Assembly (NCBI RefSeq): GCF_900156155.1
Contig: NZ_FTMD01000007.1
Location: 62,001-126,000, forward strand
DNA: 64,000 nucleotides
Origin: Aromatoleum tolulyticum
GTDB lineage: Bacteria > Pseudomonadota > Gammaproteobacteria > Burkholderiales > Rhodocyclaceae
Reading direction: 5' to 3'
The notes under the pieces are model-generated. The model saw nothing but the letters and a program-made list of their open reading frames with translations. It did not search any database and was not told where the DNA came from. Within the stretch, counting starts at the first letter, position 1; every line of letters starts with the position of its first letter. Positions 55,600-64,000 of the stretch are shown one piece after another. The position numbers and the translations under genes were made by a program.

Positions 55600-57902
55600 T
55601 CCGCCGCCTGCGCCTTGCGCTCGCGACGGCGCTGGCCCTGCTGCTGCTGGCGGACCAGCTCTTCCCGCCGCCCCTCCCCGGGCGCGCGGCACCGCATGCG
55701 CAGGTGGTGCTGGCGCGCGACGGCACCCCGTTGCGCGCCTTCCCCGACCGCACCCACATCTGGCGCCATCCCGTCCGTAAGGACGAGGTGTCGCCACGCT
55801 ACCTCGAAGCCCTGATCGCCTACGAGGACCGCTTCTTCCACTGGCATCCCGGCGTGAATCCGCTGGCGCTGCTGCGTGCCGCGGGACAGTGGGCCACCAG
55901 CGGCCGCGTCGTCTCGGGCGGCTCGACGCTGACGATGCAGGTCGCGCGCATCCTCGAGCCGACGCCGCACACGCTGCGCGGCAAGCTGCGCCAGATGGTT
56001 CGCGCGCTGCAGCTGGAACTGCGGCTGTCCAAGCGCGAGATCCTCGAGCTCTACCTCGGCTACGCGCCGATGGGCGGCGTGCTCGAGGGCGTCGAGGCAG
56101 CCAGCCGGGCCTATCTCGGCAAGCCCGCGGCACGCCTGACGGAATCCGAGGCCGCGCTGCTGACGGTGCTGCCGCAGGCCCCCTCGCTGCTGCGCCCGGA
56201 CCGCTATCCCGAACGCGCGCGGGCGGCGCGCGACAAGGTGCTCGCGCGCATGGCGCCGCACTGGGGCGCCGACGTCGTGCGCGAAGCGCGCGAGGAGCCG
56301 GTGATCGCACAGACGGTGCGCGAACCGCTGCTCGCGCCGCTGTTCGCCGAGCGCGTGCGCCGCGAGCACTCCCGTCAGCCGCGCGTGGAGACGACGCTGG
56401 ACGCGGGCATGCAGGGCATGATCGAGCAGCTCATCGCGTCGCGGCTGTCGGTGCTGCCGCCGCGCGTGTCGATGGCGGCGCTGGTGGTCGACAACGCGAC
56501 GCTGGAAGTGCTCGCGTACGCGGGCTCCGCCGACTTCGCCGACGACAGCCGCTTCGCGCACGTGGACATGGTGCGGGCGATGCGCTCGCCCGGCTCGACG
56601 CTGAAGCCGTTCCTCTACGGACTGGCGCTCGACGAGGGCCTGATCCACTCCGAATCGCTGCTGGCCGATGTGCCGCAGTCGTTTTCCGGCTACCAGCCGG
56701 GCAACTTCCAGGCGAACTTCAGCGGCCCGGTGAGCGTGTCGCACGCGCTGCAGAAGTCGCTGAACGTGCCCGCCGTGGAGGTGCTGGACCATCTCGGGCC
56801 GCAGCGCTTCGTCGCGCAGCTGCGCCGCGGCGGCCTCAGGCTGGAACTGCCGCGCGGCGCCGGCCCCAACCTGAGCGTGATCCTCGGCGGCGCCGCGACG
56901 AGCCTGGAGGGCCTGGTCGGCGCCTATTCCTCGTTCGCGCGCGGCGGCATCGCCGCCCGGCCGCGCTACGTGCAGGACGCCCCGCTCGAGGAGACGCGCA
57001 TGATGAGCGCGGGTGCGGCCTTCATCGTGCGCGACATCCTCGAATCGGGCGGGCCGCTGGCCCGTGCGGTCGAAGGCGGCGTGGGGGTGCGGCGCGGCAT
57101 CGCCTTCAAGACCGGCACGAGCTTCGGCTTCCGCGACGCCTGGTCGGTCGGCGTCAGCGACCGCCTGACGGTAGGCGTGTGGGTCGGCCGCCCCGACGGC
57201 ACGCCCAACCCCGGCTTCTTCGGCGCAAACATCGCCGCACCGCTGCTGATCGACGTATTCGCCGCGGTCGATGGCGCGCCGCCCGGACCGCCCGGGTCAC
57301 GCCTCCCGCCCGAGGGCGTGTCGCAGGCGAAGGTCTGCTGGCCGCTGGGCACCTGGAGCGCGGACCTTCCGCCCGGGCTGTGCCACGAGCAGCGTACCGC
57401 CTGGATCCTCAACGGCGCCGCGCCGCCGACCTTTCCCGATCGCCTGCGCGGCGGCGCGCCGCGCTACACGGACTACCGCGACGCGGAAAGCGGCCTGCGG
57501 GTGCGCGCGGGCTGCGCGCCGGGCGAGATGCGCGCGGTGGAGATGGCACGCTGGCCCGCCGCGCTCGAACCCTGGCTGGACAGCGGCACGCGGCGGCACG
57601 CCCTGCCCCCCGCCTGGGCGCCGGCGTGCAGGGATGCCGTCGCGCCCGAGGCGGGGTTGAAGATCGTCGGCGTCGCCGACGGGGAAACGATACGCCGCGC
57701 CGGCACCGGCCCCGCCCCCGAGCTGCGGCTGGAGGCCCGCGGCGGGCAGGACAGCCTGACCTGGCTCGTGAACGGCGTGCAGGTCGGGCGCGTGGCGGCC
57801 GGCCGGTCGCTGCTGTGGAAATTTCCCGTCGCCGGCCCGTACCGGATCACGGCGATGGACGACGCGGGCCGCTTCGACAGCGTGGAGATCAGCGTGCGCT
57901 GA
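55596..57902 (+). CDS. pbpC: Penicillin-binding protein 1C
   Basis: A 768-residue class A PBP with membrane anchor (LRLALATALALLLLADQLF), a glycosyltransferase domain (E77 in YEDRFFHWHPG, GGSTLTMQVARI), a transpeptidase domain (S334-T-L-K337 in SPGSTLKPF; SLN in LQKSLNVPA; KTGTSFGF) and a C-terminal BiPBP_C domain (about 690-768; GLKIVGVADGETI). The ATG overlaps the yfhM stop as ATGA, the normal yfhM-pbpC pair. It probably repairs wall at sites of alpha-macroglobulin action (inference from the pairing). Confidence 0.96.
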   Translation: MIRRLRLALATALALLLLADQLFPPPLPGRAAPHAQVVLARDGTPLRAFPDRTHIWRHPVRKDEVSPRYLEALIAYEDRFFHWHPGVNPLALLRAAGQWATSGRVVSGGSTLTMQVARILEPTPHTLRGKLRQMVRALQLELRLSKREILELYLGYAPMGGVLEGVEAASRAYLGKPAARLTESEAALLTVLPQAPSLLRPDRYPERARAARDKVLARMAPHWGADVVREAREEPVIAQTVREPLLAPLFAERVRREHSRQPRVETTLDAGMQGMIEQLIASRLSVLPPRVSMAALVVDNATLEVLAYAGSADFADDSRFAHVDMVRAMRSPGSTLKPFLYGLALDEGLIHSESLLADVPQSFSGYQPGNFQANFSGPVSVSHALQKSLNVPAVEVLDHLGPQRFVAQLRRGGLRLELPRGAGPNLSVILGGAATSLEGLVGAYSSFARGGIAARPRYVQDAPLEETRMMSAGAAFIVRDILESGGPLARAVEGGVGVRRGIAFKTGTSFGFRDAWSVGVSDRLTVGVWVGRPDGTPNPGFFGANIAAPLLIDVFAAVDGAPPGPPGSRLPPEGVSQAKVCWPLGTWSADLPPGLCHEQRTAWILNGAAPPTFPDRLRGGAPRYTDYRDAESGLRVRAGCAPGEMRAVEMARWPAALEPWLDSGTRRHALPPAWAPACRDAVAPEAGLKIVGVADGETIRRAGTGPAPELRLEARGGQDSLTWLVNGVQVGRVAAGRSLLWKFPVAGPYRITAMDDAGRFDSVEISVR

Positions 57903-57914
57903 TGAGGCGCTGCG

Positions 57915-59165
57915 TCACCCGTGCGCGCGCTGCGCGAAGTACGCGAGGTTCATGCGCGGGTTGAGGTAATCGACGATTTCGCGCTGCAGCGCGCGCGGCT
58001 TGAGCACGGCGTCGATCGTGACCTCGTCGGAGTCGGCCAGGCTCAGCACCAGCGCATCGCGGCGCGGCACGCCCGGTTCGTATACCAGCACGGTCGGCTT
58101 GAGCGTGTTGCCCCGCGTGACCGCGACGACGATCGCGATCGAGCCGGTCGACAGGCGTACGAAGGAGCCGGGCGGATAGATCCCCAGCTCCTTGATGAAG
58201 GTCGACAGCATGAAGGGGTCGAAATGCGCGGACTCGCGCGCGTACATCTGCGATAGCGCTTCCGCGGGCGTCAGGGCCTCGGCGAGCGAGTGGGGATTGC
58301 ACAGGTTGTCGTAGCGGTTCGCGATCGCGACCATGCGCGCCAGCGGGTTGATGTCCGGGCCCTTGCGGCCGGCCGGGAAACCGCTGCCGTCCACGCATTC
58401 GTGATGTTCGCGGATGATCGCGCACACCGGGGCCGAGACGTGCTTGCCGACGATCTGCAGCCCGTATTCGCCGTGCATGCGGTAGAGCGACTCTTCCGGA
58501 CGGCTGCGTTCCTTGGTGCGCAGCACGATGGGATTGATCCGCTTGGCGCCGATGTCGTGCAGCAGCGCGCCCATGCCGGCCGCCTCGAACACCTCGCGCT
58601 TCAGCCCCAGCCCCTTCGCGAGGATCATCGTCAGGATCATGACGTTGAGCGCGTGCTGGTGCGTCGCATCGTCGCGCTTGCGCGAGGCGACCAGCATCAC
58701 GGTCGCGCCTGCGTCCTCGAGGAAGGTCGATGTGAGCTCCCCGACCATGGCACCGGCCAGTGCGGTGGCCGCGGCGGGCTCGCGCAGCAGGTCGGCGATC
58801 AGGTTCCGCGTCGAATCGACGCATTCCCCGTAGGCCTTCTCGCAGCTGCGGATGAGTTCGCGCCGCTCCACCATGCGCGTTGCGCCCCGGCGCTTGGCCT
58901 CGATCAGGGTCCCGCTGTCCGGTCCGGGCGCGGATGCGGGCGGCGCCGGCGGGGCGCCTGCCGACTCGCGCGGCCCGACCGCCGAACGTGCGGGATCGTA
59001 GGCGATGCGGGGCAGGCCGAGTTCGCGCAGGGCCCGCAGCTGCTTCTCGCTGCTGATGCGGAAGGAATTGACCAGGAAGGGGTGGTCGAGCCAAGGCATG
59101 TCCAGAGACACGAACATGCCTACCTGCAGTTGTTCGACGCCGACTTTCGGAAGTGGGTCCGGCAT
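57915..59165 (-). CDS. HD-GYP family protein with DUF3391, divergent active-site motifs
   Basis: A 416-residue cytoplasmic protein. DUF3391 occupies the N-terminus (VGVEQLQVGMFVSLDMPWL, residues 8-60), followed by an HD-GYP domain. The HD pair is H203-D204 (LLHDIGAKRI), and HHECVDGSGFP (254-264) replaces the usual HHExxDGxGYP. Canonical HDIGK is shifted to HDIGAK, and Tyr of GYP is Phe. HD-GYP proteins hydrolyse c-di-GMP; whether this one does is uncertain. Start is ATG at 59165 (MPDPLPK); longer in-frame upstream sequence lacks conservation signs. Convergent with pbpC, 12 bases apart. Confidence 0.87.
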   Translation of the reverse strand: MPDPLPKVGVEQLQVGMFVSLDMPWLDHPFLVNSFRISSEKQLRALRELGLPRIAYDPARSAVGPRESAGAPPAPPASAPGPDSGTLIEAKRRGATRMVERRELIRSCEKAYGECVDSTRNLIADLLREPAAATALAGAMVGELTSTFLEDAGATVMLVASRKRDDATHQHALNVMILTMILAKGLGLKREVFEAAGMGALLHDIGAKRINPIVLRTKERSRPEESLYRMHGEYGLQIVGKHVSAPVCAIIREHHECVDGSGFPAGRKGPDINPLARMVAIANRYDNLCNPHSLAEALTPAEALSQMYARESAHFDPFMLSTFIKELGIYPPGSFVRLSTGSIAIVVAVTRGNTLKPTVLVYEPGVPRRDALVLSLADSDEVTIDAVLKPRALQREIVDYLNPRMNLAYFAQRAHG

Positions 59166-59301
59166 CTCGTTACATCGGGCGACGGATCGGGAAGCGGCTG
59201 TTTCCGCCAGCCGGATGCGGAACGGCGAGGCGACCGGAAACCGGTCGCGCGCCATCCGGGCATGATAAACCCAATTGCGCCAGCGGATTCCCGAGGGGCG
59301 C

Positions 59302-59802
59302 CTACTTCAGCGCCGCGAGTGCCGCCGCGTAGTCGGGTTCGTCCTTGATCTCGCCGACGAGCTGCGAATGCAGCACCTTGTTGTCGGCATCGAGCACGAC
59401 AACGGCACGCGCGGTGACGCCCGCGAGCGGGCCGGAGGCGATCTCGACGCCGTAGTCCTTCATGAAGTTGCACCCGCGCATGGTCGACAGCGTGACGACG
59501 TTCTCCAGCCCTTCGGCGACGCAGAAGCGCTTCGACGCGAAGGGCAGGTCGGCGGAGACGATCAGCACGACGGTGTTGTCGAGCTTGCCGGCTTCGGCGT
59601 TGAACTTGCGCGTCGAGGTCGCGCAGGTCGGGGTGTCGAGACTGGGGACGATGTTGAGGACCTTGCGCTTGCCGGCGTAGTCGGCGAGCGTCACGTCCTT
59701 GAGGTCCGCGCCGACCAGCGACAGCGGCGGAACGCTGTCACCCTTCTGCGGGAATTTGCCGGCGACTTCGATCGGGTTGCCGCCCAGGGTCACGGTGCTC
59801 AT
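59302..59802 (-). CDS. tpx: Thiol peroxidase Tpx
   Basis: A 166-residue atypical 2-Cys peroxiredoxin that reduces lipid and other hydroperoxides using thioredoxin. The peroxidatic cysteine is C60 ([16 protein letters not shown]) and the resolving cysteine C94 (ASKRFC). The start [15 protein letters not shown] and the C-terminal VVGEIKDEP-like segment ([18 protein letters not shown]) are typical. It is usually soluble and periplasm-facing or cytoplasmic; no signal peptide is seen here. Confidence 0.96.
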   Translation of the reverse strand: MSTVTLGGNPIEVAGKFPQKGDSVPPLSLVGADLKDVTLADYAGKRKVLNIVPSLDTPTCATSTRKFNAEAGKLDNTVVLIVSADLPFASKRFCVAEGLENVVTLSTMRGCNFMKDYGVEIASGPLAGVTARAVVVLDADNKVLHSQLVGEIKDEPDYAAALAALK

Positions 59803-59912
59803 GGGTACGTCTCCTCCGTTGAGATGTCGGAGCCGGCGGCGGGCGCCGGCCTTATCGAATCAGTCTAGTCGGGAATTCCGCGCAGGGGAACCGCGCGGAC
59901 GGAGGGGTCTTC

Positions 59913-59943
59913 GCGGGAGGCGGCCGCGGGGCGCGCCTCCCGC
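59913..59943 (-). terminator. Terminator-like hairpin after the formate dehydrogenase gamma gene
   Basis: A perfect 10-bp stem (GCGGGAGGCG / CGCCTCCCGC) with an 11-base loop lies 11 bases past the fdoI stop. There is no U-tract. It probably ends the formate dehydrogenase transcript ahead of tpx. Confidence 0.5.
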
Positions 59944-59953
59944 ATGCCGCGGC

Positions 59954-60958
59954 TCAGGGACGGCCCGAGCGGCCGGCCTTGACCTCGTCGTACCAGAACT
60001 CGTGGTGCTCCTTCGCCCAGGTCTCGTCGACGTAGCCGGTCTTCATCGACTGGTATGCACCTTCGACGCCTATCGTGCCCATGTAGATATGGCCCAGCGA
60101 CAGGGCGATCAGGAGGATCGCGCCGACGCCGTGGATGATGTTCGCGAGCTGCATCGTCGCGCGCGTCTGGCCGAAGTTGGGAAAGTCCATCACGAGGCCG
60201 GAGCCGGCGACGATCAGGCCGAGGAAGGTCACGCCGATCCAGAACCAGGTCTTCTCGCCGAAGTTGAAGCGCCCCGAAGGCACGTGCTCGCCGCTGGCGA
60301 TGCCGCCGGCCTTGCGGATCCACACGCTGTCGATCGCCTGCCAGACGTTGTCGCGCAGGAAGGCGAGAATCATCAGTAGCGTGAACACGCCGAACACCGG
60401 GCCGACGTAGTTATGCACGGTCTTGCCCGCCCACAGCAGCCCGCCGAGCACCGCGTTGCCGAACACCGGCTCGATGAAGTGCTTGCCGAACAGGATGCAC
60501 ACGCCGGTGATCCCGAGCACGACGAAGCTGATCGCGGTGCCCCAGTGCACGACGCGCTCGAAGGTGCTGAAGCGCTGCATCCTGCGCCCGGTCGGTGCGC
60601 CGTGCAGCTTGACCGCGCCCTTGACCGCGAAGAACAGCCCGATCGCGGTGGGCACGACCAGCAGCAGGACGCCGCCCCAGAACGTGATCGGGCCGTTGCG
60701 CCACTGGCGCCACGCCTGGCCTTCGGTCTGGATCAGCACGCCGGTTTCGGGGCCGCGCACGGTGGTGAAGTGCGCCTCGCCGGAACGCACCTCGCGCCAC
60801 ACCGGCGCGTTGTTGAGCGGCTGCGTCTGCTGGCGTTCGACCTGCGCGGCGGCCGGACCGGCCTGGGCCAGCACCGACCCGCTGCCCAGCATGAACAGCC
60901 ACGCCACCAGCGCCAGCAGCAGTCCGAAGCCGCTGCGCCGTCCGAGGATTGTGCTCAT
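59954..60958 (-). CDS. fdoI: Formate dehydrogenase gamma subunit (cytochrome b556)
   Basis: A 334-residue membrane subunit that passes electrons from the beta subunit to quinone through two b hemes. The first membrane segment (FGLLLALVAWLFMLGSG) looks like a signal anchor, followed by a periplasmic stretch, then the four-helix cytochrome b core with histidines in ERVVHWGTAISFVVLG, AGKTVHNYVGPVF and ANIIHGVGAILLIALSLGHIYMG. It is longer at the N-terminus than E. coli FdoI. Start is the ATG at 60958. Confidence 0.93.
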   Translation of the reverse strand: MSTILGRRSGFGLLLALVAWLFMLGSGSVLAQAGPAAAQVERQQTQPLNNAPVWREVRSGEAHFTTVRGPETGVLIQTEGQAWRQWRNGPITFWGGVLLLVVPTAIGLFFAVKGAVKLHGAPTGRRMQRFSTFERVVHWGTAISFVVLGITGVCILFGKHFIEPVFGNAVLGGLLWAGKTVHNYVGPVFGVFTLLMILAFLRDNVWQAIDSVWIRKAGGIASGEHVPSGRFNFGEKTWFWIGVTFLGLIVAGSGLVMDFPNFGQTRATMQLANIIHGVGAILLIALSLGHIYMGTIGVEGAYQSMKTGYVDETWAKEHHEFWYDEVKAGRSGRP

Positions 60959-60968
60959 GGCCGCCTCC

Positions 60969-61193
60969 TCATTCGACACGCTTGTATTCGTTCTGCGCGC
61001 GGACGCGGTTGCGTTCGGCCTGCTCCCAGGCGCCCTTGTCGCCCTTGAACGTGCCGCCCTCCCACGGCCGGGTGTCGGCCTTGCCGGCATATCTGCCCTG
61101 TTCCAGCTTCCCGACCTGCGGCCGCTCGCCGCAGCCCGCGAGGAGGGTCGCCGCGCACACGGCGGCGATCACGTACGGAATGCGCGCTTTCAT
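60969..61193 (-). CDS. Small lipoprotein of the formate dehydrogenase operon
   Basis: A 74-residue protein with a clear lipoprotein signal (MKARIPYVIAAVCAATLLAGC, lipidated C21 in LLAGC). The mature part is short and polar (GKLEQGRYAGKADTRPWEGG, ERNRVRAQNEYKRVE). The ATG overlaps the fdoH stop as ATGA, and the stop is 10 bases before fdoI, so it is co-translated with the dehydrogenase. I do not recognise a known family; a role in assembly or attachment of the complex is only a guess. Confidence 0.8.
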   Translation of the reverse strand: MKARIPYVIAAVCAATLLAGCGERPQVGKLEQGRYAGKADTRPWEGGTFKGDKGAWEQAERNRVRAQNEYKRVE

Positions 61194-61795
61194 TTCGCCC
61201 CCTCCTTTTCCTTGCCGTAGGCGGTCATCCAGCCCCACGCCTCGACGCCCTTGCCGCGGCGCAGGACGCGGTCGCGGAAGATGTCGGAGATCTCGGTCGC
61301 ATCGCCGCCGAGCAGCGCCTTGGTCGAGCACATCTCGGCGCACAGCGGCAGCTTGCCTTCGGCGAGGCGGTTGCGGCCGTACTTCTCGAGTTCGGCCTGC
61401 GAGCCGTTTTCCTCCGGGCCGCCGGCGCAGAAGGTGCATTTGTCCATCTTGCCGCGCGCACCGAAGGCCGCCGGACCGTTGGGGAACTGCGGCGCGCCGA
61501 AGGGACAGGCGTAGAAGCAGTAGCCGCAGCCGATGCAGCCGTCCTTGTCGTGCAGGACGACGCCTTCCTCGGTCTGGTAGATCACGTTGGTCGGGCACAC
61601 CGCGATGCACGGCGCATCCGAGCAGTGCATGCAGGCGACCGACATCGAACGCTCGCCGGGCACCCCGTCGTTGATCGTGACGACGCGCCGGCGGTTCACG
61701 CCCCACGGCACCTCGTGCTCGTTCTTGCAGGCGGTGACGCAGCTGTTGCACTCGATGCAGCGCTCGGCGTCACACAGGAATTTCATGCGTGCCAT
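61190..61795 (-). CDS. fdoH: Formate dehydrogenase beta subunit, iron-sulfur protein
   Basis: A 201-residue ferredoxin-like subunit with four [4Fe-4S] binding motifs: CIECNSCVTACKNEH, CMHCSDAPCIAVCP, CIGCGYCFYACP and the pairs CTFC and CAEMC. It links the molybdenum subunit to the cytochrome. It is shorter than E. coli FdoH and lacks the C-terminal membrane helix, so membrane contact would depend on FdoI. It is followed by the small lipoprotein gene. Confidence 0.95.
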   Translation of the reverse strand: MARMKFLCDAERCIECNSCVTACKNEHEVPWGVNRRRVVTINDGVPGERSMSVACMHCSDAPCIAVCPTNVIYQTEEGVVLHDKDGCIGCGYCFYACPFGAPQFPNGPAAFGARGKMDKCTFCAGGPEENGSQAELEKYGRNRLAEGKLPLCAEMCSTKALLGGDATEISDIFRDRVLRRGKGVEAWGWMTAYGKEKEGAK

Positions 61796-61811
61796 TTGTT
61801 TGTCCCCTTGT

Positions 61812-64000
61812 TCAGGCCTTCGATACGCGGCACAGGGTGGTCTTGGTTTCCTGCATCATCGTCACCGAGTCGTAGCCGTAGGTCGTGGCGGTGTTGACCG
61901 CCTCGCCGCGCACGATCGGCGCCGCGCCTTCGGGGTAGAACTCGAGCATGTCCTTGCCCTGCCACCAGCCGGAGAAGTGGAAGGGCAGGAACACGGTGCC
62001 CGGCGCGACGCGCTGCGTGACCTGGGCGCGCACTTTCAGCTTGGCCTTGGTCGGCGACTCGACCCAGATGTAGTCGCCGTTGCGGAAGCCGGCGTCGTTG
62101 GCGTCCTTCGGATTGACCTCGGCGAACATCTCCTGCTGCAGCTCGGCGAGCCACGGGTTGGAGCGCGTTTCCTCACCGCCGCCCTCGTACTCGACGAGAC
62201 GCCCCGAGGTCATGATCAGCGGATACTCCTTGGAGATGTCCTTGACCTTGTCCTGGAGCGACTTGTACAGCGTCGGCAGGCGCCAGAACTTCATCTTGTC
62301 GTCGTGCGTGGGGTACTTCTCGACCAGATCCGGACGCGGCGAATAGATCGGCTCGCGGTGCAGCGGCACCGGATCGGGGAAGTTCCACACCAGCGCGCGC
62401 GCCTTGGCGTTGCCGAAGGGGTGCATGCCGTGGTTCTTCATCGCGACGCGGATGATGCCGCCCGAGAGGTCGGTCTTCCAGTTCTTGCCTTCGGCGGCGG
62501 CCTTCTCGGCGTCGGTGAGCTCGTCCCACCAGCCGAGCTTCTTCAGCAGCACGTCGTCGAACTCGGGATAGCCCATCTGCAGCTCGGCACCCTTGGAGGC
62601 GGAGCCTTCCTCGGCGAGCAGCGACACGCCGTCGCGCTCGACGCCGAAGTTGGCGCGGAAGTTGCCGCCGCCTTCCATCACGTGCTTCGACGTGTCGTAC
62701 AGGTTGGGCGTGCCGGGATGCTTGAGCTCGGGCGTGCCGTAGCACGGCCACGGCAGGCCGAAGTATTCGCCGTCGCACGGGCCGCCGTTGGCGCGCAGCG
62801 TCTTCACGTCGAAGGTCGCCATGTTCTGCATGTGCAGCTTCAGCCGCTCGGGCGACTGGCCGCTGTAGCCGATCGTGAAGGTGCCGCGGTTGATCTCGCG
62901 CAGGATGTCCTCGGGCACCGGCTCGTCCCAGCCCTGCTTGTCCTTCACCAGCGGGATGTTCTTCACCAGTTCGTCGGCGAAGCCGAACTTCTTCGCGAAG
63001 GCGTACATGATGGTGTGGTCGGGCTTGGACTCGAACAGCGGCTCGATGACCTTCTCGCGCCACTGCAGCGAGCGGTTCGACGCGGTGACCGAACCCGAGG
63101 TCTCGAACTGGGTGCACGCCGGCAGCAGATACACGCCGTCCTTCCTGACCATCGCCGCCATCGACGCGGTGGCCGACGGATAGGGGTCGATGACGACCAG
63201 CGTGTCGAGCTTCTTCATCGCCTCGACCATCTCGGCGCCGCGCGTCTGCGAGTTCGGCGCATGGCCCCAGTACACGACCGCGCGCAGGTTGCCGTTGGGC
63301 TGGTCGATGAGTTCCGGGTTCTCGAGCACGCCGTCGATCCAGCGCGACACGGTGATGCCCGACTTGGTCATCAAGTCTTCCGACTTGTAGCGCGCCTTGA
63401 CCCACTCGTAGTCGACGCCCCACACCTTGCACCAGTGCTTCCACGAGCCCGCGGCGAGGCCGTAGTAGCCGGGCAGGGAGTCGGGGTTGGGGCCGACGTC
63501 GGTCGCGCCCTGCACGTTGTCGTGGCCGCGGAAGATGTTGGTGCCGCCGCCCGACACGCCGACGTTGCCGAGCACCAGCTGCAGGATGCACATCGCGCGC
63601 ACGTTGGCGTTGCCGACGGTGTGCTGGGTCTGGCCCATGCACCACACGACGGTCGAGGGGCGGTTCTTGGCCAGCGTCTCGGCGACCGTACGCACCTGCT
63701 CCTCGGGGATGCCGGTGACTTCCTGCACCTTGTCCGGGGTCCACTTCGCGACTTCCTCGCGCACCTTGTCGAGGCCGTACACGCGCTGGCGGATGTATTC
63801 CTTGTCTTCCCAGCCGTTCTGGAAGATGTGGTACAGCATGCCCCAGATGAAGGGGATATCGGTGCCCGAGCGGATGCGCACGTAGTAATCGGCCTTCGCC
63901 GCGGTACGCGTGAAGCGCGGGTCGACGACGACCATCTTCGACCCGTTCTCCTTGGCGTGCAGGATGTGCAGCAGCGACACCGGATGCGCCTCGGCGGCGT
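61812..64000 (-). CDS. fdoG: Formate dehydrogenase alpha subunit, molybdopterin oxidoreductase, C-terminal part
   Basis: About 728 C-terminal residues of the catalytic subunit; the 5' end lies beyond the right edge, including the Tat signal, the first Fe-S cluster and the Sec/Cys active site, so selenocysteine cannot be judged here. Visible signatures are HPVSLLHILHAKENG, VVVDPRFTRTAAKADYYVRI, GTDIPFIWGMLYHIFQNGWED, TVVWCMGQTQHTVGN, GGGTNIFRGHDNVQGATDVG and the molybdopterin-dinucleotide domain near LIMTSGRLVEYEGGGEETRSN and VFLPFHFSGWWQG. It matches the FDH-N/FDH-O respiratory type. Operon order is fdoG-fdoH-lipoprotein-fdoI. Confidence 0.96.
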   Translation of the reverse strand, partial: AAEAHPVSLLHILHAKENGSKMVVVDPRFTRTAAKADYYVRIRSGTDIPFIWGMLYHIFQNGWEDKEYIRQRVYGLDKVREEVAKWTPDKVQEVTGIPEEQVRTVAETLAKNRPSTVVWCMGQTQHTVGNANVRAMCILQLVLGNVGVSGGGTNIFRGHDNVQGATDVGPNPDSLPGYYGLAAGSWKHWCKVWGVDYEWVKARYKSEDLMTKSGITVSRWIDGVLENPELIDQPNGNLRAVVYWGHAPNSQTRGAEMVEAMKKLDTLVVIDPYPSATASMAAMVRKDGVYLLPACTQFETSGSVTASNRSLQWREKVIEPLFESKPDHTIMYAFAKKFGFADELVKNIPLVKDKQGWDEPVPEDILREINRGTFTIGYSGQSPERLKLHMQNMATFDVKTLRANGGPCDGEYFGLPWPCYGTPELKHPGTPNLYDTSKHVMEGGGNFRANFGVERDGVSLLAEEGSASKGAELQMGYPEFDDVLLKKLGWWDELTDAEKAAAEGKNWKTDLSGGIIRVAMKNHGMHPFGNAKARALVWNFPDPVPLHREPIYSPRPDLVEKYPTHDDKMKFWRLPTLYKSLQDKVKDISKEYPLIMTSGRLVEYEGGGEETRSNPWLAELQQEMFAEVNPKDANDAGFRNGDYIWVESPTKAKLKVRAQVTQRVAPGTVFLPFHFSGWWQGKDMLEFYPEGAAPIVRGEAVNTATTYGYDSVTMMQETKTTLCRVSKA

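Noticed and set aside
52750-56310. 1186-residue open frame on the minus strand
   Set aside because: It is antisense to yfhM and pbpC, has no recognisable domain, and is a mirror of high GC codons.

Overview
The window is GC-rich chromosomal DNA with mostly housekeeping genes and reads like a betaproteobacterium of the Rhodocyclales (Azoarcus / Aromatoleum / Thauera type). This placement is an inference from gene content and order: mreBCD-mrdAB-rlpA-dacC-dat-ybeD-lipB-lipA, GatCAB, phoBR, a ubiE-Tim44-ubiJ group, mnmG-rsmG-parAB next to atpIBEFHAGDC, and a membrane-bound formate dehydrogenase. No tRNA, rRNA, CRISPR array, insertion sequence or prophage was recognised.

Left part (1-13.1 kb). 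A partial Rep-type helicase gene and a DUF4197 gene lie on the minus strand, followed by dksA on the plus strand. Then comes a long minus-strand series read from mreB (13087) down to lipA (2346). It covers cell shape and elongation (MreB, MreC, MreD, PBP2, RodA), septal and wall processing (RlpA, a DacA/DacC-type carboxypeptidase), a D-amino-acid transaminase, and lipoate attachment and synthesis (YbeD, LipB, LipA). A 116-bp imperfect palindrome closes the lipA end.

Middle-left (13.2-25.1 kb). Plus-strand gatC-gatA-lipoprotein-gatB, a class II amidotransferase, a HIT protein and a PilZ-like protein run into convergent phoR-phoB, which has a good Pho box. The plus strand then carries a DUF971 gene, ubiE, a Tim44-like gene and ubiJ.

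Middle (25.1-36.5 kb). On the minus strand lie the complete F1Fo ATP synthase operon with its own promoter and terminator, then parB, parA, rsmG and mnmG. A parS-like site sits upstream of mnmG. The cluster is typical of an origin-proximal region, but no dnaA gene or oriC is visible.

Middle-right (36.6-46.9 kb). This is a more accessory block of envelope proteins: a YiiX-like permuted papain-fold protein, a zinc-ribbon / DUF805 / glutaredoxin fusion, a rhomboid protease with a helical tail, a membrane protein with a TPR-like tail, and YjdM. A gltIJKL-type amino-acid ABC transporter follows, then about 0.5 kb of non-coding DNA.

Right part (46.9-64 kb). A membrane-anchored protein with 14 WD40 repeats, a class V aminotransferase, an alpha-2-macroglobulin coupled to penicillin-binding protein 1C, an HD-GYP variant, thiol peroxidase, and the 3' part of a formate dehydrogenase operon (gamma, a small lipoprotein, beta, and a partial alpha subunit running off the window).

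No wholly new multi-gene system can be proven from sequence alone. The best candidates for a second look are the 14-blade WD40 membrane protein, the PilZ-like protein overlapping phoR, the DUF805-glutaredoxin fusion, the rhomboid neighbourhood, the long palindrome beside lipA, and the structured leader of a zinc-less dksA.
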